A stretch of DNA of 64,000 nt from Paraburkholderia sprentiae WSM5005 (lineage in GTDB: Bacteria; Pseudomonadota; Gammaproteobacteria; Burkholderiales; Burkholderiaceae): positions 930,001-994,000 of the forward strand of contig NZ_CP017562.2 of assembly GCF_001865575.2 (NCBI RefSeq). The letters run 5' to 3'. The position numbers were made by a program, and so were the translations under genes. Below are positions 36,767 through 45,590 of the stretch, in pieces (the first letter of the stretch is position 1; each line of letters opens with the position of its first letter). The notes beneath the pieces are model-generated. The model did not search any database. It was not told where the DNA came from and saw only the letters and a list, made by a program, of their open reading frames with translations.

Positions 36767-37330
36767 ATGAGCAGAAGCTTTTTCAAAGCGTTTGCGGTGA
36801 CGGCGACGCTGACGGTTCTCGCCGGATGTTCGGTGTTTTCCTCGTCGGAGCCGCAGCTGCCGCGTCAGTTGCACGTGACGCTGGTCGGCGGCAGCCGTCT
36901 GAACGTCTCCGCGAGCGGCGAGCCGCGTCCGATCCAGGCTTGCATCTACGTCGTGAGCGCGGCCGACTGGCTACCGGCGCCTGGCGGCGACGACTCGTCG
37001 TGCGCGTCGCGCGGTCAGGACAGCACGGTCGTCGCCGAGTCGCGCCACGTGATCGCGCCGGACCAGGTGCTGCAGTTCTCGCTCGATCTGCCGCGTTCCG
37101 GCGAGCTCTGGCTCGTGACCGACGCGGACTATGCGCGGCGCCCGTCGAACTACGCGCCGTTGCGCATTCGGATCGAGGGCCGCGGACTGATTCATCAGGC
37201 CGTCTGGCTCGACCGCGACGGAATCTACAACGCGTCGTTGCCGGGCGCGGTGCCGGCCGCGCGCGCTGACGATTCTCAGACCGCGCGCAAGACGAAAACC
37301 ACCGAAGCGACAAGGAGAAGCAGGCCATGA
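36767..37330 (+). CDS. tssJ: T6SS outer-membrane lipoprotein TssJ
   Basis: A 187-aa lipoprotein. A signal peptide ending in the lipobox LAGC places the acylated Cys at residue 21. A transthyretin-like beta fold follows, with strands such as LHVTLVGGSRLNVS, PIQACIYVV and ELWLVTDADY. TssJ anchors TssM to the outer membrane. The C-terminal tail of about 25 residues is Arg/Thr-rich and unlike the family. Its TGA overlaps the tssK start by four bases. Confidence 0.92.
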   Translation: MSRSFFKAFAVTATLTVLAGCSVFSSSEPQLPRQLHVTLVGGSRLNVSASGEPRPIQACIYVVSAADWLPAPGGDDSSCASRGQDSTVVAESRHVIAPDQVLQFSLDLPRSGELWLVTDADYARRPSNYAPLRIRIEGRGLIHQAVWLDRDGIYNASLPGAVPAARADDSQTARKTKTTEATRRSRP

Positions 37331-38688
37331 GCAGTCTGCCGGTAGGGCCGGTCGCATGGAGCGACGGCATGCTGATCGAGACGCAGCACTTTCAGCAACT
37401 GGAGCGGCATCTGGCGCATCAGGCCGCGCTGCGCCTCGACCAGACCTCGAACCACGGTTGGGGATTCACGTTGCTCGATCTCGATCAGGACGGTCTCGGG
37501 CTCGGCCGGCTCGCGCTGCGTCGCGCGCGTGGCGTATTTCAGGACGGCACCGCGTTTTCGCTGCCATCCGACGATCCGCTGCCGCCGCCGCTCGAAACCC
37601 AGTTCGCGCAGGCGGGCGACATGGCGTTTCTCGCGCTTCAGGCCGCGCGCACGGGCGCCCCGGAGATGGCGTTCGGCGACGTCGCGTCGGCGTCGCGCTA
37701 TCGCGCGGTGTCGAGCGAGGTGCCGGATCTCGCGGTCGGACTCGACGCGCCAGGTACGCCACGGCGCCTGACCATCGAGACGGGCCAGCTCGCCACGCGG
37801 CTGTGCTGGAAGTCGCAGTTGCGCTCGGACGAAGTCTCACTGCCGATTGCTCGCGTCGCCGGCCGCAACGTAAGCGGCACGGTGTCGCTCGATCCGCGCT
37901 TCATCCCGCCGCTGCTCGATACGCGCGCGCACCTGGTGCTGCGCTCGCTGATCGACGAACTGCAGAGCGCGTTGCGGGTGCGGCTCGCGAGCACGTCCGC
38001 GCAGCGCGTGCTGTCGACGGGCGGCGGGCTCGCGGATTTCAGCGAACTGCTGTTGAGGCAGGCGATCGCCGAATACAGGATGCGCCTCGCGAATCTCGAC
38101 GCGTTCGATCCACTGCCGCCCGCCATGCTGTACCACGAACTCGTCGGTCTGCTCGGACGCCTGAGCGTGCTGCCGGGCCTCGACGACGGGCTCGCTGAGC
38201 GCGAGCTCGGCTACCGCCATCACGATCTGCAAACGAGTTTCGAACCGCTCGCGGCGCTGCTGCGCGAGGCGCTCGCGCGCGTGATCGAGACGCCGGTGGT
38301 GCCGCTGCGTTTCGAGGACCGGGGCGACCAGGTGCACGTTTGCATCGTCGACAGGCAGTGGAAGCTGAAGAAACTGGTGTTCGTGTTTTCGGCCGCGATG
38401 CCAGCAGACAAACTACGCCAGTTGCTGCCACAGCAGGCCAAGCTGGGCGCCGTCGAGCAGATCCAGAAGCTCGTCGATCTGCAACTGCCGGGCGCGCGCC
38501 TGATCGCGCTGGCCAATCCGCCGCGCCAGATTCCGTACTACGCCCAGAGCACGTACTTCGAGGTGGAGTCGACCGATCCGTTCTGGACGCAGACCCTCGC
38601 CGGCTCGGCGATGGCACTGCGCATCGTCGGCGACTTTCCCGAACTGCGCTTCGAAGCGTGGGGGCTCAGAGATGACAAGGTGGCCTGA
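37327..38688 (+). CDS. tssK: T6SS baseplate protein TssK
   Basis: A 453-aa ImpJ/VasE protein of standard length. The N-terminal block PVGPVAWSDGMLIETQHFQQ and the later LLDTRAHLVLRSLIDELQSA and ANPPRQIPYYAQSTYFEVE are diagnostic. It connects the baseplate to the TssL/TssM membrane complex. It starts 4 bases inside tssJ and ends 25 bases before the preferred tssL start, so tssJ, tssK and tssL are coupled. Confidence 0.95.
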   Translation: MSSLPVGPVAWSDGMLIETQHFQQLERHLAHQAALRLDQTSNHGWGFTLLDLDQDGLGLGRLALRRARGVFQDGTAFSLPSDDPLPPPLETQFAQAGDMAFLALQAARTGAPEMAFGDVASASRYRAVSSEVPDLAVGLDAPGTPRRLTIETGQLATRLCWKSQLRSDEVSLPIARVAGRNVSGTVSLDPRFIPPLLDTRAHLVLRSLIDELQSALRVRLASTSAQRVLSTGGGLADFSELLLRQAIAEYRMRLANLDAFDPLPPAMLYHELVGLLGRLSVLPGLDDGLAERELGYRHHDLQTSFEPLAALLREALARVIETPVVPLRFEDRGDQVHVCIVDRQWKLKKLVFVFSAAMPADKLRQLLPQQAKLGAVEQIQKLVDLQLPGARLIALANPPRQIPYYAQSTYFEVESTDPFWTQTLAGSAMALRIVGDFPELRFEAWGLRDDKVA

Positions 38689-38713
38689 AGCACGACCCGA
38701 GACGCAATCCGCC

Positions 38714-40297
38714 ATGAGCCTGCTAAGAAACCTATCCACCGCGTTACGCCGCGTTCCCTCGGCCGATCAGCTCGACCTCGCGAGCGCGAGCCCGCCGCTT
38801 GCGACGCGGCTTCCGACGCCGGCATCGAGCTCCGCGGATGCGTTGCCGCGCGTCGATGAAGCGCCTCGCCACTCGGCCGTGTTGCAATTGCCGGTGGCGG
38901 GCGGCACGGCCAAGGCGGACACCCGCCAGGGCTCGGCGCCGGTGCTGGTCCATGGAGCGCGCGGCGAGCAGCCGGCGATCAACAAAGCGGGGCAGCAGCA
39001 GGCGACCTGGAGCAACCCGTTCGTGTCGCATGCGCTGCCCGCGATGCTGCAATTGCAGCGCTATCGCGCGACGGCGCCGCTCAGCCAGAGCGCGATCCGT
39101 ACGCAGCTCGGGCTCGAAGTGCGGCTCTATCGCGAGCGGCTCGCGGGCTCCGGCTGCGAATGGGAGCAGACGCGCGACGCGTCCTATCTGCTGTGCACGT
39201 TTCTCGACGAGGCCGTCAATGATCTGGCGCGCGAGCAGTCGCAGACCGTGTATGACGGCGAACGCAGTCTTCTCGTCGAATTTCACGACGACGCATGGGG
39301 TGGCGAGGACGCGTTCGCCGATCTGTCGCGTTGGATGAAGGCCGCCGAACCCCCTGTCGCGCTACTGTCGTTTTACGAACTGATCCTGTCTTTCGGCTGG
39401 CGCGGACGCTACCGCGTGCTCGATCGCGGCGACGTGCTGCTGCAGGATCTGCGCTCGCAATTGCACGCGCTGGTCTGGCATCACGCGCAGCCGGGCCCGC
39501 TCGGCACGGAACTGTTCGAGCCGCCGAAGCGGCGGCGCTCGTGGTGGAACCCGACGCGCGCGGCGGCCGTCTCGCTCGGTGCGCTCGCGCTTGCGTACGG
39601 CGCGATCAGCGTCGGGCTGGATTCGCAGGGGCGGCCGATCCGCCACGCCCTCGCCGCGTGGATGCCGCCGACGCGGACGATCAATCTCGCCGAGACGCTG
39701 CCGCCGCCGTTGCCGCAGCTGCTGACGGAAGGGTGGCTCACCGCGTACAAGCATCCGCAAGGGTGGCTGCTCGTGTTCAGGAGCGATGGCGCGTTCGAAG
39801 CCGGCAAGGCCGGCGTGCGGCCGGACTTCATCAACAACATCGAGCGGCTCGGACTCGCATTCGCGCCGTGGCCGGGCGATCTCGAAGTGATCGGTCATAC
39901 CGACCCGCAGCCGATCCACACGGGCGAGTTCCCGGACAACCAGGCGCTCTCGGAGGCGCGGGCGCGCACGGTCGCCGACGAGCTGCGCAAGACCGCGTTG
40001 CCGGGCGGCTCGCACGCGCCGCAGAACGCGGTGCAGCGGAACGTCCAATACTCGGGACGCGGCGACAGCCAGCCGATCGACCCCGCACACACTCCCGCCG
40101 CGTACGAGCGCAACCGCCGCGTCGACGTGCTGTGGAAGGTGATTCCCGATGGCGGCGCGCGGCGCGATAGCGACGTCGAGCTGCTGCGGCCGGTGTCGCC
40201 CGCCGACTCGGCGGCGCGCCCGGCGATGCCGGAAGGCGTCGTCATCTCGCCTGAACCGCAATCGCCGTATGCCACGACCGAGGGCCGTCAGCCATGA
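38714..40297 (+). CDS. tssL: T6SS inner-membrane protein TssL with C-terminal OmpA-like domain
   Basis: A 527-aa fusion. The DotU/TssL cytoplasmic domain spans about residues 85-265 (LQLQRYRATAPLSQ, ASYLLCTFLDEAVND, FHDDAWGGEDAFADL). One membrane helix lies at about 283-303 (AAVSLGALALAYGAISVGL), then a periplasmic OmpA/MotB peptidoglycan-binding domain at about 350-490 (EVIGHTDPQPI, LSEARARTVADEL, RRVDVLWKV). This fused form anchors the complex in the cell wall without a separate TagL. A start at 38672 inside tssK is also possible. The Ala/Pro-rich N-terminus (about 70 residues) is poorly conserved. Confidence 0.92.
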   Translation: MSLLRNLSTALRRVPSADQLDLASASPPLATRLPTPASSSADALPRVDEAPRHSAVLQLPVAGGTAKADTRQGSAPVLVHGARGEQPAINKAGQQQATWSNPFVSHALPAMLQLQRYRATAPLSQSAIRTQLGLEVRLYRERLAGSGCEWEQTRDASYLLCTFLDEAVNDLAREQSQTVYDGERSLLVEFHDDAWGGEDAFADLSRWMKAAEPPVALLSFYELILSFGWRGRYRVLDRGDVLLQDLRSQLHALVWHHAQPGPLGTELFEPPKRRRSWWNPTRAAAVSLGALALAYGAISVGLDSQGRPIRHALAAWMPPTRTINLAETLPPPLPQLLTEGWLTAYKHPQGWLLVFRSDGAFEAGKAGVRPDFINNIERLGLAFAPWPGDLEVIGHTDPQPIHTGEFPDNQALSEARARTVADELRKTALPGGSHAPQNAVQRNVQYSGRGDSQPIDPAHTPAAYERNRRVDVLWKVIPDGGARRDSDVELLRPVSPADSAARPAMPEGVVISPEPQSPYATTEGRQP

Positions 40298-43200
40298 TCC
40301 GCACGAGCTTGAGAATCTCCGTGGCGATCCTCGTCGCGCTTCTGATCTGGTGGATCGGGCCGCTGTTCGCGTTTGGCATCTATCATCCGCTCGGCTCCGT
40401 GTGGGTGCGCGAGGTGCTGGTCGCGCTCGTGCTGTCGTGGGGCTGTTGGCCGACTCTGGCGCGCCTATGGGCGCGGCTCGCGATGAGTCCGCGGCAGATC
40501 AGGGTCGCGCCGCAGGCCAGGCAGCTCGACTTCGTCGACAGATACTTGCGCGAACTCGACCGGCAACTGAAGGCGTGCTGGCGCAAGGAGCCGGGGAGCC
40601 GCTGGCAGCGCTGGAGCGGCGCGCTCACACGTGCCTATCGCACAAGGCTGCCGTTGTATCTCGTACTCGGCGCGCAAGGCAGCGGCAAGACCAGCCTCGT
40701 TGCGAAGGCGGCCGGTTGGTCCGGCGCACGCTACGACGGGGTATCGGGGACGGACGCGACGTATGCGCGCGGCGACGACTTCAACTGCCGGGTCACGCGC
40801 GACGCGGTGTGGATCGATATCGGCGGTCGCTGGAGTCTGCGCCCCGACGCCGGCGAGGCCGAGCTGGGCGCGTGGCGCAAGCTGCTGCGCGGGATCCGGC
40901 GATTGCGCAAGCACACGCCGGTGAGCGGCGTCGTGCTGTGCGTCGACAGCGCCGGGATGGTCGACGCGTCGATCGACACGCGCAAGGGGCTCGCCGACGC
41001 GGTGCGCGCGCGGCTCGAAGACGTGCGCGATGCATTCGGCCAGCAGGCGCCGGTGTATGTCGCGCTGAACGGGGTCGACCGGCTCGACGGGGCGGTGTCG
41101 ATGCTGTCGCTGCTCGATGCATCGAAATGGGCGAACGGCATGGGCTTCGCACTGCCCGACGACGACGCGCAAGCCGATGCGTCGCGCGCCGACTCGGTCT
41201 GGCAACAGGCGTTGCTCGGCTTGCAGCAGCGGGTGCAGCAGCAGGTGCTGTACTCGGCGCCCGCCGCCGTCGACGTGTCGACGAACCATGCGCAACTGCG
41301 CTTCGTCGAGACGCTAAGCCGCCTGCACAAGGCGCTCGTCGCGTGGCTGCACGTCGCACTCGCGCCGGGCGACGAGCAGGCGGCCGCGCGGCTGCGCGGC
41401 GTCTGGCTGGGCTCGATGGCCGAGTTCGCCGCGGCGCAGCCGGCCGCGGCGGAGTTTGGCGCGTCGCAGCCGCCGGCGGCTGCGCGGCTGAACGAGCTGT
41501 GGACGCCGCTCATCCGCCAGCTGGGACTGGAACGCGACGCGGCCCGCCCGAGCGGCTCGCGGACGTGGCGTGGCCGCCTCGGCGCCGCGCTGCGCTGGGG
41601 CGCGGTGCCGCTCGTCGCGCTGGCTTTGCTCGCGTGGTTCGGCTGGGGCTATGTGGCCGAGCGCGATTACCTCGACGGCGTGGGGGCGCAATTTGCCGAG
41701 GCGAAGCGGCTTGCGCAGGCGCAGGTGTCGTACGGCGCGGACGGCGGCTCCTCGCTCATCGAGATCGCAAGCCAGATGCGCTATGCGCAACTACAGGCCG
41801 AAGGCGCCGCGCAGGGTGTGACGACGCCTTACTTCGAGCATGGGCTCGTTGCCGAGGCGGCACGCGCGACCTATTACCGGCATCTGCGCAAGATGCTGAT
41901 GCCCGAGTTGTACAACGAGGTGCGGCGCACGCTGGTGTCGCAGCTCGACAGCGGCGCGGGCGACATCTACCAGACGCTGAAGGTCTACCTGATGCTTTGC
42001 CGTCCGTCTCGCCGCTCGGCCGACGAGGTCGTCCGCTGGCTCGATGGCCGCTGGGACGCGTTATCGGGCGGCCAGTATCCGGACGACGAGCGCCGCGCGC
42101 TGCTCGCGCACGTCCGCACGCTGATCTCGCTGCCGGATCTTCCGGCGACGCCGGAAGACCAGAATCTCGTGCGCTCGGCGCGCGCGAAGGCCGCGCAGAT
42201 TCCGCTCGTCACGCGCGTGTTGCGGCACGTCCGCTCGCAGGGGTTGCCTGCGCAGGTCAACGACATTTCGCTGTCGCGCGCCGCCGGCTTCGAAGCGGCG
42301 ATGAGTCTGCGCATGCGCAGCAACATGTCGGCTACCGACACCGCGGTGTCCGGCTGGTTCACGCGGGCCGGCTATACCGACGTGTTCATGCCGCGATTGC
42401 TCAAGAGCGCGCGCGCGATGCTCGAAGAGGACAGTTGGGTGTTGCGCGACGAGACGCTCGCAGGCAACAGCTTCGAGATCGACGGGCTCGTGCAGAAGCT
42501 CGCCGATTCCGCGCGCGATCAGTTCCTGCAGGACTACATCGCCGCGTGGCAGAACTTCCTGAACGACGTGACGGTGCGCGGCGTGACAGGTCTCGACGAT
42601 GCGTCGCAGCTGGCCGCCGCGATGATGGAGGCGCAATCGCCGCTTGCGAGTCTGGTGCGCTTCGCGGGGCGCGAGACGACGCTGACCGGTGCCGGTGACG
42701 AGGGCAACATCGATAGCTGGGTCGACCGTCAGAAATATCGCTTCGAGCAGGGGCGCCGCCAGATCGTCGGCGAACTGAACGGTCAGCACTACCGGACTGT
42801 GCTGCTGCCCGAGCACGTCGTCGAGGAGCACTTCCAGGCGATTCGTCAGCTCGCCGCGGAGTTGAATCGCAACGGCACGGTCGCAAGCAATCCGCTGTCG
42901 CGACTGTTCGAGCCGGTCTACCGGCAGCTCGGGCTCGTCAACGGCGCGCTGCTGGCGGGGCAGGTGCTGCCCGCGCAGTACGATGCATTCGCGCAGTTGA
43001 AGGAGACGGCCGCGCGTCAGCCGGAACCCGTGCGCGGGATCATGCTCGACCTCGTGAGCAGCGGCACGACGATGTCGACGCGCGAAACGGGCGCGCTCCT
43101 CAGTCGCGGCGCGGCAGGCGCGACGAAGACAGTCTGCGATCAGGGCTTCACGAGCCGCTATCCGTTCCGTCGCGGCGCGCAGGGGGATGCGGGTGTCGAG

Positions 43201-43791
43201 GATTTCGAACGGCTGTTCGGCGCGCAAGGACTGATGGCGACTTACTTCCGCGATCATCTTGCCGCTTATGTCGATACGTCGACGAAACCCTGGCAGGCAT
43301 TGCGTTCCAACGGCGGCCCGAGCGGCATGGTCAGTCAGCCGGTTCTCGATTCATACGAGAGCGCCGAGCGCATCCGCGGCGCGGCGCTGGACGAGTCGGG
43401 ACACTTGCGCATCTCCACCGTTCTGCGCTTCATCGACATGGACTCTCAACTGTCCGACGCGCAGTTGAGCGTTGCCGGGCAGACGCTGCGCTTTGCGCAC
43501 GGGGTGACCTCGCCGCACCGGATCGACTGGAGCGGTCAGAACACACCGCTTGCGATCCGGCTGCAGGTGAAGTCCGTCGATGGCCGGATGACGACGCTGC
43601 AGTTCGACGGGCCGTGGGCGCTGTTCCGCTTCTTCGACGCGGGCCAGGCCGCCGGCGGCGCGGGCACGGCGGACCGGCGCGAGCGGCTGTACCACACGAG
43701 CCTCGGCACGGTTCGTATCGAATGGCAGGCGTTGACGCTGCCGTCGCCTCTATGGTCGGGCATCCTGCAGTCGTTCAGGTGTCCATCCTGA
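40294..43791 (+). CDS. tssM: T6SS inner-membrane protein TssM (IcmF)
   Basis: A 1165-aa IcmF/VasK protein. Two membrane helices lie at the N-terminus (about 8-28 and 38-56). A cytoplasmic ATPase/GTPase-like domain has an intact Walker A GAQGSGKT (126-133). A third helix lies near 430-452, followed by a long periplasmic domain with YSGQNTPLAIRLQV-like C-terminal strands that binds TssJ. It overlaps tssL by four bases. It is the last recognisable T6SS core gene; two small unknown genes follow. Confidence 0.95.
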   Translation: MIRTSLRISVAILVALLIWWIGPLFAFGIYHPLGSVWVREVLVALVLSWGCWPTLARLWARLAMSPRQIRVAPQARQLDFVDRYLRELDRQLKACWRKEPGSRWQRWSGALTRAYRTRLPLYLVLGAQGSGKTSLVAKAAGWSGARYDGVSGTDATYARGDDFNCRVTRDAVWIDIGGRWSLRPDAGEAELGAWRKLLRGIRRLRKHTPVSGVVLCVDSAGMVDASIDTRKGLADAVRARLEDVRDAFGQQAPVYVALNGVDRLDGAVSMLSLLDASKWANGMGFALPDDDAQADASRADSVWQQALLGLQQRVQQQVLYSAPAAVDVSTNHAQLRFVETLSRLHKALVAWLHVALAPGDEQAAARLRGVWLGSMAEFAAAQPAAAEFGASQPPAAARLNELWTPLIRQLGLERDAARPSGSRTWRGRLGAALRWGAVPLVALALLAWFGWGYVAERDYLDGVGAQFAEAKRLAQAQVSYGADGGSSLIEIASQMRYAQLQAEGAAQGVTTPYFEHGLVAEAARATYYRHLRKMLMPELYNEVRRTLVSQLDSGAGDIYQTLKVYLMLCRPSRRSADEVVRWLDGRWDALSGGQYPDDERRALLAHVRTLISLPDLPATPEDQNLVRSARAKAAQIPLVTRVLRHVRSQGLPAQVNDISLSRAAGFEAAMSLRMRSNMSATDTAVSGWFTRAGYTDVFMPRLLKSARAMLEEDSWVLRDETLAGNSFEIDGLVQKLADSARDQFLQDYIAAWQNFLNDVTVRGVTGLDDASQLAAAMMEAQSPLASLVRFAGRETTLTGAGDEGNIDSWVDRQKYRFEQGRRQIVGELNGQHYRTVLLPEHVVEEHFQAIRQLAAELNRNGTVASNPLSRLFEPVYRQLGLVNGALLAGQVLPAQYDAFAQLKETAARQPEPVRGIMLDLVSSGTTMSTRETGALLSRGAAGATKTVCDQGFTSRYPFRRGAQGDAGVEDFERLFGAQGLMATYFRDHLAAYVDTSTKPWQALRSNGGPSGMVSQPVLDSYESAERIRGAALDESGHLRISTVLRFIDMDSQLSDAQLSVAGQTLRFAHGVTSPHRIDWSGQNTPLAIRLQVKSVDGRMTTLQFDGPWALFRFFDAGQAAGGAGTADRRERLYHTSLGTVRIEWQALTLPSPLWSGILQSFRCPS

Positions 43792-43850
43792 TGCGTTTGC
43801 GCATCGGTAGTCACGCGCCACAGCGCGCATCAATCTGAAGGGAAAACGAA

Positions 43851-44210
43851 ATGATCGATCCGAAGGAAATTCTCGCCGCATGCAGCAATGCACATCAGTA
43901 CGGACAGGACGCCAGCAGTTCGATGGCGCAGCCGTTTCTTGACTCGGTCCCGGATATGTCGACGGCTTCATCGAGCAATGCCAGCAACGTGATCGGGGGC
44001 GTGCAGCAGATCGGCGCGAAGATGCTCGAGCACATGTCGACGATCAAGGACTCGGTCGACAAGCAGGTGATGATGCACCAGGACAAGCAGCAGCGTCAGA
44101 AGACGTATGACTTCAACGTCGATATGCGCGACCTGCGTCCCACCACTTCCGTCGGCTTTCCGGAAGAGATGGCCGACGCGTTCTTCGCCCCTTTCAGGAC
44201 CGGGCAATGA
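43851..44210 (+). CDS. Unknown small protein after tssM, 119 aa
   Basis: A soluble, Ser/Met/Gln-rich protein beginning MIDPKEILAACSNAHQYGQD, followed by a central Ser/Asn-rich stretch and a helix (IGAKMLEHMSTIKDSVDKQV) that may form a coiled coil. It has no signal peptide and no known domain. It sits 59 bases after tssM with an AAGGGAAAA-type ribosome site and normal codon use, so it is probably real and part of the T6SS transcript. It could be a small effector, chaperone or structural part; nothing in the sequence decides. Confidence 0.7.
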   Translation: MIDPKEILAACSNAHQYGQDASSSMAQPFLDSVPDMSTASSSNASNVIGGVQQIGAKMLEHMSTIKDSVDKQVMMHQDKQQRQKTYDFNVDMRDLRPTTSVGFPEEMADAFFAPFRTGQ

Positions 44211-44269
44211 TGCGCGCGGGCAGCGCGTCGGCGCGCCCGCTCGAACTTTTTGAAGATGGAGACATTTCG

Positions 44270-44548
44270 ATGACGAAACGAATTCTGGCCGGGATCGTGG
44301 TGGGGTTGATCTCGGTGAGCAGTCACGCGCAGTTGAGCCAGTTGTTCCAGTCGGCGAAGGAACAGGTCACGCAGGCGGCGACAACGCAGCTTTCCCAAGG
44401 CGTGCGCTCGGCGACCGACGACGCGGTGCAGACGACGTCGACGCATGCGCACAAAGCCATTGAGTCGGTGCACTCGCCGTCGTCAGCGTCCACGACGTCC
44501 GCAACCGCGCAGGCGGGCGACGCGACGCTGGGCGAAACGCGCAGGTAG
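44270..44548 (+). CDS. Unknown secreted small protein, 92 aa
   Basis: It starts MTKRILAGIVVGLISVSSHA, a clear Sec signal peptide with cleavage likely after SSHA. The mature part is QLSQLFQSAKEQVTQAATTQ followed by a Ser/Thr/Ala-rich low-complexity tail, so it should be periplasmic. ATG 44270 with GGAGAC upstream was chosen over an in-frame ATG at 44207 that overlaps the previous gene. As the last gene of the T6SS locus, it could be an immunity or cell-wall accessory protein; this is inference only. Confidence 0.65.
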   Translation: MTKRILAGIVVGLISVSSHAQLSQLFQSAKEQVTQAATTQLSQGVRSATDDAVQTTSTHAHKAIESVHSPSSASTTSATAQAGDATLGETRR

Positions 44549-44564
44549 CGCGCTCACGGGGGAA

Positions 44565-44594
44565 GGCTTGCGTGGCGCGGGGGCCGCGCAAGCC
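44565..44594. terminator. Hairpin between T6SS locus and reductase gene
   Basis: GGCTTGCGTGGC (44565-44576) pairs with GCCGCGCAAGCC (44583-44594) with one mismatch and a 6-base loop. It lies between convergent genes, 17 bases after the last T6SS-linked stop. No T-run follows on either strand, so termination strength is uncertain. Confidence 0.5.
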
Positions 44595-44692
44595 GCTCAC
44601 ACCGGGGCTCGGGTGAAGTGCTCGCGCACCTCGGTTTCCTTTGGTCGTGTCGTTCATGCGCCGCTAGTGCCGCTCGCCAAGCGAGCGGACGC

Positions 44693-45529
44693 TCAGTCGT
44701 CGATCGTTTCGTGGACAGCGACCGCGCCCTGTTTCCAGTAGCTGGCCGCGCGAATCCGCGCCTTGTCGACGCCGCGCTCGCCGCACAGATGCTGACGCAC
44801 CGCGCGGATCGCCGCCGCTTCGCCGGCGGCCCACACATAGCCTTCGCCGTTCACCGGCAGCCAGGTATCGCGCACCGCGTGCAACAGCGCTTCGCTGCGC
44901 GCGCCGGTCCGGGTGTCGGCTTCGCCGCGATAGCACCAGACGAGGTGCAGCTCGGCCTGGGTCGCGAATTCGAGGCGCGCCGACGGATCGGCGACTTCGA
45001 TTACCGCGGCGACGCGTGTGCCGGCCGGCAACTCTTCGAGACGGCGCGCGATCGCGGGCAGCGCGGTGTCGTCGCCGATCAGCAGATGCCAATCGAAGCC
45101 GGTCGGAATCACCAGCGAGCCGCGCGGGCCGCCGACGCCCAGATATTGGCCCACCTTCGCCTGCGCGGCCCACGTCGCGGCCGGACCCGCATCGTGCATC
45201 GCGAATTCGATGTCGAGCTCGCGGGCGTCGCGATCGAAACGGCGCGGCGTGAAATCGCGCGCCGTCGGCCGCTTGCCTTCCGCGAACACCGGGCCGTCGG
45301 GGCCGGCTTGCGGCAGCGTCGGTTTGTCGGCGCCCGGTTCGGGGAAAAAGACCTTGATGTGATCGTCGAACGACGCGGAAACGAAGTCGTGCAGATCGTC
45401 GCCGGTCAGGGTCACGCGAATCAGGTGCGGCGTCAGCGCGCGCACCTGCTTGACCTGCAGCAGACGAAACTTCAACGGATGCCGCACGCGATGCACGGCG
45501 AGATCGGGGCGATTGGATTGTTCTTGCAT
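44693..45529 (-). CDS. Siderophore-interacting protein, NADPH ferric reductase (YqjH/ViuB-like)
   Basis: A 278-aa flavoreductase. The FAD-binding block (HLIRVTLTGDDLHDF, DDHIKVFFPEPG and the R-D-F-T-P-R element in PTARDFTPRRFD) and the NAD-binding domain (GPRGSLVIPTGFDWHLLIGDDTALPAI, AAGEAAAIRAVRQHL) match the SIP family. That family reduces ferric siderophores in the cytoplasm. It is preceded 61 bases upstream by a PadR regulator on the same strand. An upstream in-frame start at 45634 is less likely because it would overlap that gene. Confidence 0.9.
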   Translation of the reverse strand: MQEQSNRPDLAVHRVRHPLKFRLLQVKQVRALTPHLIRVTLTGDDLHDFVSASFDDHIKVFFPEPGADKPTLPQAGPDGPVFAEGKRPTARDFTPRRFDRDARELDIEFAMHDAGPAATWAAQAKVGQYLGVGGPRGSLVIPTGFDWHLLIGDDTALPAIARRLEELPAGTRVAAVIEVADPSARLEFATQAELHLVWCYRGEADTRTGARSEALLHAVRDTWLPVNGEGYVWAAGEAAAIRAVRQHLCGERGVDKARIRAASYWKQGAVAVHETIDD

Positions 45530-45590
45530 CAGGGTGGTGCTCCAGTTCGGTTCGGGAGGACGCGCGGGTTGTCTCGTGAACGAGCGCGCG

